Positions 52,130-62,500 of a stretch of DNA of 64,000 nt are shown here, piece after piece. The notes under the pieces were generated by a model. It searched no databases. It saw only the letters and a program-made list of their open reading frames with translations, and was not told the origin of the DNA. How positions within the stretch are numbered: the stretch's first letter is position 1; the number at the start of each line of letters is the position of its first letter. Both the position numbers and the translations under genes were made by a program. The stretch comes from Steromphala cineraria (Eukaryota > Mollusca > Gastropoda > Trochida > Trochidae), in the NCBI GenBank assembly GCA_916613615.1, contig OU744726.1, positions 67,724,764 through 67,788,763 on the forward strand, written 5' to 3'.

Positions 52130-54640
52130 TCAAGGACGGTCACAGTACATGTAGTATAGTATAGTAAGAGTATGTAACAGTGATGTCTTGTGTCCGATAT
52201 CAACGTCGAGGACGGTCACAGTAAATGTAGTATAGCATATTAAGAGTATGTAACAGTGATGTCTGCTGTCCGATATCAACGTCGAGGACGGTCACAGTAA
52301 ATGCAGTATAGCATAGTAAGAGTATGTAACAGTGATGTCATGTGTCCGATATCAACGTCGAGGACGGTCACAGTAAATGTAGTAGAGTATAGTAAGGGTA
52401 TATAACAGTGATGTCTTGTGTCCGATATCAACGTCAAGGACGGTCACAGTAAATGCAGTATAGCATAGTAAGGGTATGTAACAGGGATGTCTTGTGTCCG
52501 ATATCAACGTCAAGGACGGTCACAGTAAATGCAGTATAGTATAGTAAGGGTATATAACAGGGATGTCTTGTGTCCGATATCAACGTCGAGGACGGTCACA
52601 GTAAATGCAGTATAGCATAGAAAGAGTATGTAACAGTGATGTCTTGTGTCCGATATCAACGTCTAGGACGGTCACAGTAAATGTAGTATAGCATATAGTA
52701 AGGGTATATAACAGGGATGTCTTGTGTCCGATATCAACGTCTAGGACGGTCACAGTAAATGTAGTATAGTATAGTAAGGGTATGTAACAGTGATGTCTTG
52801 TGTCCGATATCAACGTCGAGGACGGTCACAGTAAATGTAGTATGGCATAGTAAGAGTATGTAACAGTGATGTCTTGTGTCCGATATCAACGTCGAGGACG
52901 GTCACAGTAAATGCAGTATAGCATATAGTAAGGGCATGTAACAAGGATGTCTTGTGTCCGATATCAACGTCGAGGATGGTCACAGTAAATGTAGTATAGT
53001 ATAGTAAGAGTATGTAACAGTTATGTCTAGTGTCCGATATCAACGTCGAGGACGGTCACATTAAATGTAGTATAGCATAGTAAGAGTATGTAACAGTGAT
53101 GTCTTGTGTCCGATATCAACGTCAAGGACGGTCACAGTAAATGCAGTATAGCATAGTAAGAGTATGTAACAGTGATGTCTTGTGTCCGATATCAACGTCG
53201 AGGACGGTCCTAGTAAATGTAGTATAGTATAGTAAGGGTATGTAACAGGGATGTCTTGTGTCCGATATTAACGTCTAGGATGGTCACAGTAAATGTAGTA
53301 TAGTATAGTAAGAGTATGTAACAGTGTGTCTTGTGTCCGATATCAACGGCGAGGACGGTCACAGTGTATGTAGTATAGCATAGTAAGAGTATGTAACAGT
53401 GATGTCTTGTGTCAGATATCAACGTCTAGGAGGACGGTCACAGTAAATGCAGTATAGCATAGTAAGAGTATGTAACAGTGATGTCTTGTGTCCGATATCA
53501 ACGTCGAGGACGGTCACAGTAAATGTAGTATAGCATAGTAAGAGTATGTAACAGTGATGTCTTGTGTCCGATATCAACGTCAAGGACGGTCACAGTAAAT
53601 GCAGTATAGCATAGTAAGGGTATGTAACAGGGATGTCTTGTGTCCGATATCAACGTCAAGGACGGTCACAGTAAATGCAGTATAGTATAGTAAGGGTATA
53701 TAACAGGGATGTCTTGTGTCCGATATCAACGTCGAGGACGGTCACAGTAAATGCAGTATAGCATAGAAAGAGTATGTAACAGTGATGTCTTGTGTCCGAT
53801 ATCAACGTCTAGGACGGTCACAGTAAATGTAGTATAGCATATAGTAAGGGTATATAACAGGGATGTCTTGTGTCCGATATCAACGTCTAGGACGGTCACA
53901 GTAAATGTAGTATAGTATAGTAAGGGTATGTAACAGTGATGTCTTGTGTCCGATATCAACGTCGAGGACGGTCACAGTAAATGTAGTATGGCATAGTAAG
54001 AGTATGTAACAGTGATGTCTTGTGTCCGATATCAACGTCGAGGACGGTCACAGTAAATGCAGTATAGCATATAGTAAGGGCATGTAACAAGGATGTCTTG
54101 TGTCCGATATCAACGTCGAGGATGGTCACAGTAAATGTAGTATAGTATAGTAAGAGTATGTAACAGTTATGTCTAGTGTCCGATATCAACGTCGAGGACG
54201 GTCACATTAAATGTAGTATAGCATAGTAAGAGTATGTAACAGTGATGTCTTGTGTCCGATATCAACGTCAAGGACGGTCACAGTAAATGCAGTATAGCAT
54301 AGTAAGAGTATGTAACAGTGATGTCTTGTGTCCGATATCAACGTCGAGGACGGTCCTAGTAAATGTAGTATAGTATAGTAAGGGTATGTAACAGGGATGT
54401 CTTGTGTCCGATATTAACGTCTAGGATGGTCACAGTAAATGTAGTATAGTATAGTAAGAGTATGTAACAGTGTGTCTTGTGTCCGATATCAACGGCGAGG
54501 ACGGTCACAGTGTATGTAGTATAGCATAGTAAGAGTATGTAACAGTGATGTCTTGTGTCAGATATCAACGTCTAGGAGGACGGTCACAGTAAATGCAGTA
54601 TAGCATAGTAAGAGTATGTAACAGTGATGTCTTGTGTCCG
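52130..54640. repeat. Higher-order duplication, offset 1,146 bp
   Basis: Units at 52,580-53,440 recur at 53,726-54,586 with no difference I could see, including a rare 'gtctaggaggacgg' 3-base insertion (53,425 and 54,571). Identity over more than 0.8 kb points to a very recent copy, or to an assembly effect. Confidence 0.8.
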
Positions 54641-55861
54641 ATATCAACGTCGAGGACGGTCACAGTAAATGTAGTATAGCATAGTAAGAGTATGTAACAG
54701 TGATGTCTTGTGTCCGATATCAACGTCGAGGACGGTCACAGTAAATGTAGTATAGTATAGTAAGGGTATGTAACAGTGATGTCTTGTGTCCGATATCAAC
54801 GTCGAGGACGGTCACAGTAAAAATAAGTATAGCATAGTAAGGGTATGTAACAGTGATGTATTGTATCCGATATCAACGTCGAGGACGGTCACAGTATATG
54901 TAGTATAGCATAGTAAGGGTATGTAACAGTGATGTCTTGTGTCCGATATCAACGTCGAGGACGGTCACAGTAAATGCAGTATAGCATAGTAAGAGTATGT
55001 AACAGTGATGTCTTGTGTCCGATATCAACGTCGAGGACGGTCACAGTAAATGCAGTATAGCATAGTAAGAGTATGTAACAGTGATGTCTTGTGTCCGATA
55101 TCAACGTCGAGGACGGTCACAGTAAATGCAGTATAGCATAGTAAGGGTATATAACAGTGATGTCTTGTGTCCGATATCAACGTCGAGGACGGTCACAGTA
55201 AATGTAGTATAGCATAGTAAGAGTATGTAACAGTGATGTCTTGTGTACGATATCAACGTCGAGGACGGTCACAGTAAATGTAGTATAGCATAGTAAGGGT
55301 ATGTAACAGTGATGTATTGTGTCCGATATCAACGTCGAGGACGGTCACAGTAAATGTAGTATAGCATAGTAAGGGTATGTAACAGTGATGTATTGTGTCC
55401 GATATCATCGTCGAGGACGGTCACAGTATATGCAGTTTAGCATAGTAAGGGTATGTAACAGTGATGTCTTGTGTCCGATATCAACGTCGAGGACGGTCAC
55501 AGTACATGTAAATGTAGTATAGCATAGTAAGGGTATGTAACAAGGATGTCTTGTGTCCGATATCAACGTCGAGGACGGTCACAGTAAATGTAGTATAGCA
55601 TAGTAAGGTAATGTAACAGTGATGTCTTGTGTCCGATATCAACGTCGAGGACGGTCACAGTAAATGCAGTATAGCATATAGTAAGGGTATGTAACAGTGG
55701 TGTCTTGTGTCCGATATCAACGTCGAGGACGGTCACAGTAAATGTAGTATAGTATAGTAAGGGTATGTAACAGGGATGTCTTGTGTCCGATATCAACGTC
55801 GAGGACGGTCACAGCAAATGCAGTATAGTATAGTAAGGGTATGTAACAGGGATGTCTTGTG

Positions 55862-55899
55862 TCCGATATCAACGTCAAGGTCGGTCACAACAGTTCCAT
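55862..55899 (-). pseudogene. Right-edge exon-start relic of the satellite
   Basis: On the minus strand this terminal unit still has ATGGAACTGTTGTGACCGAC and then CTTGACGTTGATATCGG, matching the first bases of the exon at 18812 that all internal units lack. The CTGCAG acceptor is replaced by 'gagtat', so it should not splice as the parent does. It marks the far boundary of the array. Confidence 0.8.
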
Positions 55900-55950
55900 A
55901 TACTCCATATATACTCAGTGTAGAAGTAAGAACAGGAAATAATAAAAACA

Positions 55951-56818
55951 CAATCTTATTCAAATAAGATCTACTTGCTACACTACGCTACGCATGTAGA
56001 TCTTACCAGGCTCATTATTAACAGCCGTCAGAGTATCCTTTGACTCAGCCAATCAGCGACTTTGCCCCGTAACTCGGGTTGCTGGTGACGGGTATTCATA
56101 TCTAATCTTCAAAACTCGAAAAACGAACATTTCCGACTATTTCTAAATGTCGACAACAAATATTTCCTGTCATGTCCGAATGAATAACTCAAACTGTGCT
56201 TTATATCGCTCCTATCAATTTGTTGGTCCAAAATCGTCCAGGTAAATACTTTAATGTTATCATTATCAAAGAAATCACCGTAAACGGGGCAAATTCAAAC
56301 AGCAAGCTGTAGATGCTATTTTTGGAACAGTTACGTTATATAAACGTTTCCCTTTAAATCTTGTATGAAACGATTCATGTTAATTAAATTCGGTGTATTT
56401 TGTATCCATAAATATACTGACACAAATGAGAAGACCAGAACTGACATAAAAACATTAGATCAAGTCTTGTTGATTTGATATCACACATATTCGATGTACA
56501 TATGCAAATTAGAAAGAGTCTAGTTCTGTCAAATAGTCAAACATTACAAATGAATTTACGACCTATGCAAATTACCTAACACTGCTTTTTGGGAAATTCG
56601 AAAGGTCATAAGTTATCATTTTATCATTTGGGCTGTGCCGATTTACGGTTTAATCTCTTGAATTGTCCTTTTAGAGACGTACGATTTGATTGGTAGATGA
56701 AATCTTCCTCACATCAAGCGGTCAAAGGTTACCCTGACGGCTGGACTTACGGGGCCTTGTGAGATCTTTAATCTGCGTAACGTAGTGAAGCAATTAAGAT
56801 ATCATTTTAATGAGATTG
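55951..56818. mobile_element. MITE with about 105-bp terminal inverted repeats
   Basis: The left arm (about 55,951-56,055) and right arm (about 56,710-56,818) are imperfect reverse complements. They share CAATCTTATT-like tips, a CACTACGCTACGCA-type core and an inner AGCCGTCAGAGTA segment. The interior has no recognisable transposase. No clear target duplication was found. It separates the array edge (55,899) from the older exon-start relic at 56,874, so it was inserted into a formerly continuous duplicated stretch or grew beside it. Confidence 0.75.
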
Positions 56819-56837
56819 AATAACGACAGTGATGATA

Positions 56838-56874
56838 CTGTACCCGATATCGAAGTTAGTCACAAAAGTTTCAT
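56838..56874 (-). pseudogene. Degenerate exon-start relic
   Basis: The minus strand reads ctcctgctg-ATGAAACTTTTGTGACTAAC then TTCGATATCGGGTAC, alignable with the start of the exon at 18812. The acceptor AG is gone (ctgctg for ctgcag) and the peptide has diverged (DETFVTNFDIGY). It is an older copy outside the homogenised array. Confidence 0.7.
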
Positions 56875-56901
56875 CAGCAGGAGAAAGTTGTTGACATGAA
56901 T

Positions 56902-56963
56902 TTATTCAACAATGGTATTTGTTTCACTCCATCCAACATCAAGGCCACTTAGAACATTTTCGT
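56902..56963 (-). pseudogene. Exon-start relic with intact acceptor and in-frame stop
   Basis: The acceptor cattccctccag|ACGAAAATG is intact and in phase with the exon at 57009. It would encode DENVLSGLDVGWSETNTIVE and then TAA. GLDVGW aligns with GLDVDIG of the functional blade exon. The gap to the preceding exon is a 45-base GT-AG stretch that is also open in frame, so splicing or retention both reach the same stop. AATAAA overlaps the stop codon (GAATAAATTC). It could be a dead relic or an alternative terminal exon. Confidence 0.65.
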
Positions 56964-57008
56964 CTGGAGGGAATGGGAAATGGTAGACGGTAACGTATAA
57001 AAACCAAC

Positions 57009-57248
57009 CTGGAAAAGGGATGAGCTTCAGTTCGTTGTAACCGATGTATTCCACTCTGCTAATTGTACTTGGATGCTGCGTTGAGAAGAAAATAGTCTTC
57101 TCACTGGGGTTGTAAGCCATGTAGTCGACATTACCGGTGTGTATAGGTGTCATGGACATCTGACGGTAGTTGAGGTCAGTCATATCCAGAACACCAATGC
57201 TCGGACTGGTCAAGCCAAGGAGAATGTGGAGCTCCGATACATCGGTAT
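57009..57248 (-). CDS. YWTD propeller exon (first blades seen)
   Basis: The acceptor is ttcgtaatacacag and the donor CTTTTCCAG|gttggt. It is 240 bp, symmetric phase 1-1. It encodes TDVSELHILLGLTSPSIGVL, then a linker, then GNVDYMAYNPSEKTIFFSTQ and STISRVEYIG. This fits an opening propeller strand ('LLf....dIr.iDL') and one class B repeat, with IFFSTQ at the YWTD position. Its final G pairs with AT of the exon at 18812 to give Asp (PFPDGTVV), so normal splicing must skip 38 kb. Confidence 0.85.
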
Positions 57249-59150
57249 CTGTGTATTACGAATATGTGAACATAGAAATATGTCATTTTCTCACTCAAAT
57301 GTCTGAAGTACTAGGTTTTTACAACCTTTTGTCAATTTCAGTCCTTCACAAGATTTTCAAGATGCATATAATTGCCGAATAAACACTTGGGATTGCCTAT
57401 TAAGAGCGTTATTATTTGTTTAGTTTGGAATATACGTTTAATGAAGTAAATCTTCATATGAAATCACAGTTTATTACGAAAATAACACAACAAATACATC
57501 TGAGGTTGTAACATATCTATTATTTCAACTCATAAAACTAATCATTATTAACTCGAGAAAATTAGACGTTAATACAATTTCAATCTAAAATATTCTTTAG
57601 CAAAATAGCGTCTCAGCCTTGAATTTACGTAATTACTTGTCACCATCTAGCTCGATGGTTATAATGCGCTACCACACCAAATCAGCTGATCAGCTTTTGC
57701 AGTTCCACATGTTAAATATATCTACATCTTGCCTAAAATCAGTCATTATTACCCACGTGGTAAAGGGGTTTCATAACAATTTTTTAGGAAACATGGTTCA
57801 TAACACCTTTAAGTGATATGATCGACTAGCGGTGAACTAATTTATAGAGGATATTATAGGAGTGTCCATGACTTACTAAATATTAGTATTTCCCGAGCAA
57901 AAGCAAGAAATATACTGAAATTTAGGCACGCATGTCGTTAACATACTATGTCATGAGCACGGATATGATATTCTGTTTATTTCCGTAGTCGCAAATATAC
58001 ATTGTAAAGGGAATGCTCGAAACCTACTGCTCAGCATAGACGGACTTGCCGCTGCCAGCCCGTACAGATTGTGACGTTAAAGCAATGTCTATAATGTGAC
58101 GTCAAAATGAAAAAGTGATATTTTGCCCGAGGGCAACATATGAAAAATAAGAACCTCAATATGACTGCCCTTGTACGTAATACATTCATTCATGAAACGA
58201 ACGTGTTTTCATTCACAAATTTTGACAGAATAAATGTCGTTCATTCTTCATACTTTCAGTTTATCTAATGAATCTTACCGATCAATTGATAAGGAATTAA
58301 TCGGAGGACAATATAATTGCAATAAGAAGTCTTAACTGATATCTCAAAGGTCATTTCATAAAAACAAGAGGTTTTAAATCAGTACAAAACTGCTTGTGTG
58401 AACTTGTGAATTTGTTCCATGTTCAAAATGACACAGGAGGGCATTGTTATAGGATATAAAGACAAAACATTTACTCTTTTGGCAATATTAAACTTAAATG
58501 AAGCTCGTTTCAACAATGATAATCATCTTAACCTTACTAAAGGCGGTTGTTTACATATTTTGACGAAAAGATACTGGCAAATGGCGGCTGCCGTGACATA
58601 TATCAAAGAAAGATAACTCTGACGTGTTCTGGCGTAGAGAGTTTATTTTCACGTACGCTTCGTTCATGACTACTTACATTTAACCATACAGTTTAATTAA
58701 CGTAGGAAAGAATTTAGAAATGCGAATATTTAACGTCGTAATATTATAATCTTTGAGGCTGTGAAGAAGTTGGATACTCATCCGCTCCGTCTGTTTATAA
58801 GCACAATAAAAATTGGTTTAAAAAAAGAATAGTTCTTGTGAACTATAATGTACTGTATAATTCATGTAATAAATAGCATACATAACTCGTTCCCCTTCAA
58901 GTTAATGTTTCTCGTAGAACAAGTTTGTTTTGTCAAGGCTCGTGACAAAGCAACATTATTTCACTTGGAACATAAACTTGATATGAAAGGGGAAGCTCGT
59001 TAGATATTCTCTTAACATCTTACATGTACATACGTTTGCCCATTAATGTATCACTTCTGATTCTGAAACAGTCTTATTTCACGTTTAAGTAGGTATCACA
59101 ATGATAATCAGCAACATCAGTAGTCGGAAGTCTAAATAAAGGTTCTTCAC
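57249..59150 (-). other. Intron between ephrin-like and propeller exons
   Basis: 1.9 kb. There are no further exons I can support. It holds an imperfect foldback at about 58,886-59,002 (CTCGTTCCCCTTCAAGTTAA against the complement of its far end). Open frames at 57,619-57,816 and 58,419-58,616 (+) match no family. Confidence 0.6.
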
Positions 59151-59306
59151 CTATGCACTGGGAGACGTCGGAACTGCCAATATCTTCCGTTGTTTGGAAG
59201 GCTGGACATACTTTACAAGCAAACTGTCCTGGTAGATCCTGATAGAGACCATGTGTACACCACTTGCACTCCTCATTCACGTAGTACTTGCCTGGTGGGC
59301 ACTTCA
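59151..59306 (-). CDS. Ephrin-receptor-like Cys-rich module exon
   Basis: The acceptor is gataatattgcag and the donor TGCATAG|gtgaag. It is 156 bp, symmetric phase 1-1. It encodes KCPPGKYYVNEECKWCTHGL then YQDLPGQFACKVCPAFQTT and ends SDVSQCI. The pattern CPPGxY...C..C..G.YQD..G...C..CP.fqtT...gs....C is the ephrin-receptor-like (GCC2/GCC3) module common in extracellular mosaic proteins. The first two bases finish a codon from an exon beyond the 31-bp array, so the gene continues to the right. Confidence 0.88.
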
Positions 59307-59519
59307 CTGCAATATTATCATTCATTAAACGTGAAGGGATATATTCATAATCAACGTTTAGTTGCTACACTTTCTCAAATCTACATTTATAAAACATAAA
59401 TGCAGCTCATCACATACAGTAAGTTCCCCAGTACACTTTATAACTTTAACAAAATATTCCGTGCACATGACAGCTAGAGAAGTAATACATATTGTTATAA
59501 ACCTATAGAAGTGTAACAC

Positions 59520-62500
59520 TTATTGCAAAAATTTCATTGAAGCGTGACACTCACTGCTGAATACCAATTGAAGCGTGACACTCACTGATGAATACCAATT
59601 GAAGCGTGACACCTTCTGCAGAACACCCCTTGAAATATAACCCCTTCTGTGGAACACCCCTTGACATAGGACACCTTCTGCAGAACACGCCTTAAAATAG
59701 GACACCTTCTGCAGAACACCCCTTAAAGTAGGGCACCTTCTGTAGAACACCCTTTGAAGTGACACCTACTGTAGAATACCCATTGAAGTAGGACACCTAC
59801 TGCAGAATACCGATTGAAGTATGACACCTTCTGCAGATTGAAGTATGACATCTTCTGTTGAACACCTATTGAAGTGTGACACTTTCTGTAGAACACCTAT
59901 TGAAGTGTGACACCTTCTGTAGAACACATATTGAAGTGTGACATCTTCTGTAGAACACCTATTAAAGTATGACACCTTCTGCTGAACACCGATTGAAGTC
60001 TGACACCTTCTGTAGAACACCCATGGAAGTATGACACTTACTTCAGAATACCCATTGAAGTATGACACGTTCTGTAGAACACCCATTAATTAATGACACT
60101 TTGTGTAATTTACCCTTTAAAGTATGACACTTAGAACGGAATACCCATTGAAGTATGACACCTTTCTTCTGAACACCTATTGAAGTATGACACCTTCTGT
60201 AGAACACCTTTTGAAGCATGACTCCTTCTGCAGAATACCCATTGAAGTATGACACCTTCCGTAGAACACCTATTGAAGTATGACACCTTCTGTAGAACAC
60301 CTATTGAAGTGTGACACCTTCTGTAGAACACCCATTGAAGTATGACACCTACTGCAGAATACCCATTGAAGTATGACACCTTTCTTCTGAACACCTTTTG
60401 AAGTATGACTCCTTCTGCTGAACACCCATTGAAGTATGACACCTTCTGTAGAACACCTATTGAAGTATGACACCTTCTGCAGAACACTATTTCAAGTATG
60501 GCACCAACTGCTGAACACCCATCGAAGTATGACAACTTCTGCAGATTGAAGTATGACATCTTCTGTAGAACACCTATTGAAGTGTGACACCCTCTGTAGA
60601 ACACCTATTGAAGTGTGACACCTTCTGTAGGACACCTATTGAAGTGTGACACCTTCTATAGGACACCCATTGAAGTATGACACCTTCTGTGGAACACCCA
60701 TTAATGTATGACACTTAGTACAGAATTCCCATTGAAGTGTGACACCTATTGTAGAACACCTATTAAAGTATGATACCTTCTGCAGAACACCCATTGAAGT
60801 CTGATACCTTCTGTAGAACACCCATGGAAGTATGACACTTACTTCAGAATACCCATTGAAATATGACACCTTCTGCTGAACACCCATTGAATTATGACAC
60901 TTTGTACTATTTACCCTTTGAAGTATGACACTTACTGCAGAATACCCATTGAAGTATGACACTTACTGCAGAACACCCATTGAAGTATGACACCTTTCTT
61001 CTGAACACCTATTGAAATGTGACACCTTCTGTAGAACACCTTTTGAAGTATGACTCCTTCTGCAGAACACCTATTGAAGTATGACACCTTCTGTAGAACA
61101 CCTATTGAAGTATGACACCTTCTGTAGAACACCCATTGAATTATGACACCTTCTGTAGAACACCCATTGAAGTATGACACCTTCTGCAGAATACCCATTG
61201 AAGTATGACACCTTCTGTAGAACACCCATTGAAGTATGACACCTTCTGTAGAACACCCTTTGAATTATGACACCTTCTGTAGAACACCGATTGAAGTCTG
61301 ACACCTTCTGTAGAACACCCATTGAAGTATGACACTTACTTCAGAATACCCATTGAAGTATGACACGTTCTGTAGAACACCCATTAATTAATGACACTTT
61401 GTGTAATTTACCCTTTAAAGTATGACACTTAGAACGGAATACCCATTGAAGTATGACACCTTTCTTCTGAACACCTATTGAAGTATGACACCTTCTGTAG
61501 AACACCTTTTGAAGCATGACTCCTTCTGCAGAATACCCATTGAAGTATGACACCTTCTGTAGAACACCTATTGAAGTATGACACCTTCTGTAGAACACCT
61601 ATTGAAGTGTGACACCTTCTGTAGAACACCCATTGAAGTAGGACACCTACTGCAGAATACCGATTGAAGTATGACACCTTCTGCAGATTGAAGTATGACA
61701 TCTTCTGCTGAACACCTATTGAAGTGTGACACTTTCTGTAGAACACCTATTGAAGTGTGACACCTTCTGTAGAACACATATTGAAGTGTGACATCTTCTG
61801 TAGAACACCTATTAAAGTATGACACCTTCTGCTGAACACCGATTGAAGTCTGACACCTTCTGTAGAACACCCATTGAAGTATGACACTTACTTCAGAATA
61901 CCCATTGAAGTATGACACGTTCTGTAGAACACCCATTAATTAATGACACTTTGTGTAATTTACCCTTTAAAGTATGACACTTAGAACGGAATACCCATTG
62001 AAGTATGACACCTTTCTTCTGAACACCTATTGAAGTATGACACCTTCTGTAGAACACCTTTTGAAGCATGACTCCTTCTGCAGAATACCCATTGAAGTAT
62101 GACACCTTCCGTAGAACACCTATTGAAGTATGACACCTTCTGTAGAACACCTATTGAAGTGTGACACCTTCTGTAGAACACCCATTGAAGTATGACACCT
62201 ACTGCAGAATACCCATTGAAGTATGACACCTTTCTTCTGAACACCTTTTGAAGTATGACTCCTTCTGCTGAACACCCATTGAAGTATGACACCTTCTGTA
62301 GAACACCTATTGAAGTATGACACCTTCTGCAGAACACTATTTCAAGTATGGCACCAACTGCTGAACACCCATCGAAGTATGACACCTTCTGCAGATTGAA
62401 GTATGACATCTTCTGTAGAACACCTATTGAAGTGTGACACCCTCTGTAGAACACCTATTGAAGTGTGACACCTTCTGTAGGACACCTATTGAAGTGTGAC

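Larger units (their letters stand above)
18813..55899. repeat. 37-kb exon-boundary-derived satellite, 76-78 bp unit (84 bp at left edge)
   Basis: Roughly 480 head-to-tail units, interrupted once by an inserted element (45,873-46,379). The usual unit is 76 bp, with 78 bp where 'catatagtaag' replaces 'catagtaag'. On the minus strand each unit reads pyrimidine-rich intron sequence (ttactatgctatactac), then ATTTACTGTGACCGTCCTCG and ACGTTGATATCGG. That matches the acceptor region and first exon bases of the blade exon at 18812, minus 15 bp (cag + ATGGAACTGTTG). Units vary at few sites (TCGAGG/TCTAGG/TCAAGG/TTTAGG; gtgatg/gggatg; tatgtaac/tatataac). It lies wholly inside one intron. The 70-77-codon open frames it creates are repeat by-products. 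Confidence 0.95.
13620..59306 (-). other. Ephrin-like/YWTD/EGF/farnesoic-acid-OMT-domain gene (5' end beyond window)
   Basis: Eight exons join in phase without a stop to 504 residues: 59306-59151, 57248-57009, 18812-18650, 17018-16903, 15987-15837, 15613-15510, 14480-14352 and 14077-13620. Domain order: Cys-rich ephrin-receptor-like module; a run of YWTD (LDLR class B) blades; a six-Cys EGF module of the kind that caps such propellers; and a C-terminal farnesoic acid O-methyltransferase domain (Pfam Methyltransf_FA) ending at the stop. Family knowledge: YWTD-EGF units are extracellular protein-binding propellers, and the FAMeT domain occurs in many invertebrate proteins, mostly without shown methyltransferase activity. 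No membrane segment is visible in the exons seen, so a secreted protein or a receptor with unusual orientation are both possible. The intron between the second and third visible exons is 38.2 kb, almost all satellite. Specific function is unknown. Confidence 0.85.

Noticed and set aside
19380..55796. Dozens of 70-103-codon minus-strand open frames beginning MISDTRHHCYI or similar
   Set aside because: They are the three-unit reading of the 76-bp satellite, with start and stop both inside the unit. The repeat is intronic and derived from an exon edge; there are no separate genes.
18813..55899. CRISPR-like regular repeats
   Set aside because: There are no unique spacers, the units are contiguous, and the genome is eukaryotic.
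57645..57680. A-box-like string TAGCTCGATGGTT resembling the 5' part of a tRNA
   Set aside because: No acceptor-stem pairing and no B box follow, so no tRNA or intact SINE can be supported.
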